Origin: Fidelibacterota bacterium
GTDB taxonomy: Bacteria; Fidelibacterota; BS150m-G59
Assembly (NCBI GenBank): GCA_016784265.1
Contig: JADHUZ010000095.1
Span: 1 to 5,849 of the forward strand
DNA: 5,849 nucleotides
Direction: 5' to 3'
Positions 4,820-5,849 of this stretch are shown one piece after another. A program made the translations under genes and the position numbers. The notes beneath the pieces were generated by a model. It ran no database searches, was not told the origin of the DNA, and was given only the letters and a program-made list of their open reading frames with translations. Positions within the stretch are counted from its first letter, which is position 1; every line of letters starts with the position of its first letter.

Positions 4820-5849
4820 ATGCCCACAGAAACACAATCGTATAGCGCAGAAAACATTCAAATTCTAAAAGGATTGGAGGCGGTTAGAAAAAGACCGGCG
4901 ATGTATATTGGCGATATTTCAAAGCGAGGATTGCACCACCTGGTTTACGAAGTCGTTGATAATAGTATTGACGAGGCGATGGCTGGACATTGCACGAAAA
5001 TAAAAGTGACAATCCACGACGACAACAGTGTTAGCGTTTTCGATAACGGTCGCGGTATTCCAGTTGATATTCACAAGGAAGAAGGCATTCCCGCCCTCGA
5101 AGTTGTCATGACAATGTTGCACGCCGGAGGAAAATTTGATAAAGGCACATACAAAGTTTCTGGCGGTTTGCATGGCGTTGGTGTTTCTGTTGTCAACGCT
5201 CTTTCGAAGCGATGCGCAGTTCATGTTTATCGAAACGGGCAAGAACACACACAATCTTACGAACATGGAGCTTGCAAAAGCCCATTGGAGATTATTGGCA
5301 AGACAAAAAAAAGAGGAACGATGGTTCGGTTTTGGCCAGACGATGAAATTTTCTTGGAGACAAAGTTTGAATTTCATATTATTTCGGAGCGCTTGCGGGA
5401 GCTTGCTTTTTTAAATAAAAAATTAAAAATATCTATCTATGACGAGCGCGACGGGCAGAAAGATTCTTTTCTGTATGAGGGTGGCATTAGAGAATTTGTC
5501 GAATACATTGACAAAGATAGAGCGGCAATTCACAAAACTGTCGTTACAGCGGAAGGAGAACGCGACTCTGTCCCAGTGGAGGTTGCATTGCAATACAACG
5601 GCACCTTTTCGGAAAATATCCTTACCTTTGTTAACAACATAAACACCATCGAAGGCGGTTCTCATTTAAGCGGATTCAAAGCTGCGCTTACAAAAACATT
5701 GAATTCCTACGCTGGCAAAAACAATCTGCTAAAAAGCCAGAAAGGAAAAACGATTTCTCTTTCCGGCGATGATGTCAGAGAGGGGTTGACAGCCGTAATT
5801 TCCGTAAAAATTTCCGAACCTCAGTTTGAGGGACAAACAAAAACAAAAC
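4820..5849 (+). CDS. gyrB: DNA gyrase subunit B, N-terminal part (runs off the right edge)
   Basis: ATPase subunit of DNA gyrase, which introduces negative supercoils and relieves positive torsion ahead of forks. The frame is open from the ATG at 4820 to the window end, 343 full codons, with no stop. Residues 1 to about 220 are the GHKL ATPase domain: LEAVRKRPAMYIGD (19-32); EVVDNSIDEAMAG (44-56) with the likely catalytic E44 and Mg-binding N48; DNGRGIP (75-81) with D75, which contacts the adenine; and GGKFDKGTYKVSGGLHGVGV (103-122), the ATP lid. R138 corresponds to the E. coli coumarin-contact residue R136 by a two-residue offset. The transducer domain follows, with FLYEGGIREFVEYI, NNINTIEGGSHLSGFKAAL and PQFEGQTKTK at the edge, containing the QTK-loop lysine. 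Close similarity to GyrB and linkage to recF favour gyrase over the topoisomerase IV subunit ParE, though the C-terminal half is unseen. Confidence -1.
   Translation, partial: MPTETQSYSAENIQILKGLEAVRKRPAMYIGDISKRGLHHLVYEVVDNSIDEAMAGHCTKIKVTIHDDNSVSVFDNGRGIPVDIHKEEGIPALEVVMTMLHAGGKFDKGTYKVSGGLHGVGVSVVNALSKRCAVHVYRNGQEHTQSYEHGACKSPLEIIGKTKKRGTMVRFWPDDEIFLETKFEFHIISERLRELAFLNKKLKISIYDERDGQKDSFLYEGGIREFVEYIDKDRAAIHKTVVTAEGERDSVPVEVALQYNGTFSENILTFVNNINTIEGGSHLSGFKAALTKTLNSYAGKNNLLKSQKGKTISLSGDDVREGLTAVISVKISEPQFEGQTKTK

Noticed and set aside
4919..5377. 152-codon open frame on the - strand
   Set aside because: It is antisense to the highly conserved gyrB ATPase domain, so it is not an independent gene.
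1..5849. Mobile element, CRISPR, defence or other novel system
   Set aside because: Every long reading frame is a recognised housekeeping gene or its shadow. There are no terminal inverted repeats, transposase motifs, regular spacer arrays or tRNA-like structures that I can see.

Overview
The window is a chromosomal replication-origin neighbourhood from an AT-rich, probably Gram-negative bacterium. It holds six genes, all on the + strand, around one 309-bp non-coding stretch. Two periplasmic-type parvulin/SurA proteins imply an outer membrane. The order dnaN-recF-DUF721(dciA)-gyrB is the widespread origin-proximal cluster. I cannot name the phylum. The tandem SurA-like genes and lack of an adjacent dnaA would fit an FCB-like or candidate-phylum lineage, but that is inference.

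Layout. Positions 1-721 carry the 3' part of a divergent SurA/PpiC-like gene that enters from the left. Positions 718-2022 carry a full-length SurA-type chaperone/isomerase, joined to the first gene by an ATGA stop/start overlap. Positions 2023-2331 have no gene. They hold three exact TTATCCACA DnaA boxes, two one-mismatch boxes, a very AT-rich stretch and a perfect TATAAT, which together make a convincing oriC candidate. Positions 2332-4804 carry dnaN, recF and a DUF721/DciA gene in tight succession (6-bp gap, then 14-bp overlap). After 15 bp, gyrB starts at 4820 and runs off the right edge.

How the parts fit. The right-hand block is a replication/repair operon: sliding clamp, RecF gap-repair loader, putative DnaB-helicase loader/recruiter and gyrase B subunit, transcribed away from the origin. 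The left-hand pair handles outer-membrane protein folding and is transcribed towards the origin; its stop codon lies two bases before the first DnaA box. No dnaA lies in the window, although the origin sits where dnaA often borders dnaN.

I found no mobile element, CRISPR array, tRNA, rRNA or toxin-antitoxin pair, and no evidence of a previously undescribed system. The points most worth a second look are the oriC architecture, a possible dnaN-operon promoter whose -35 lies inside a DnaA box, the degenerate first isomerase, and a substitution in a conserved RecF motif.
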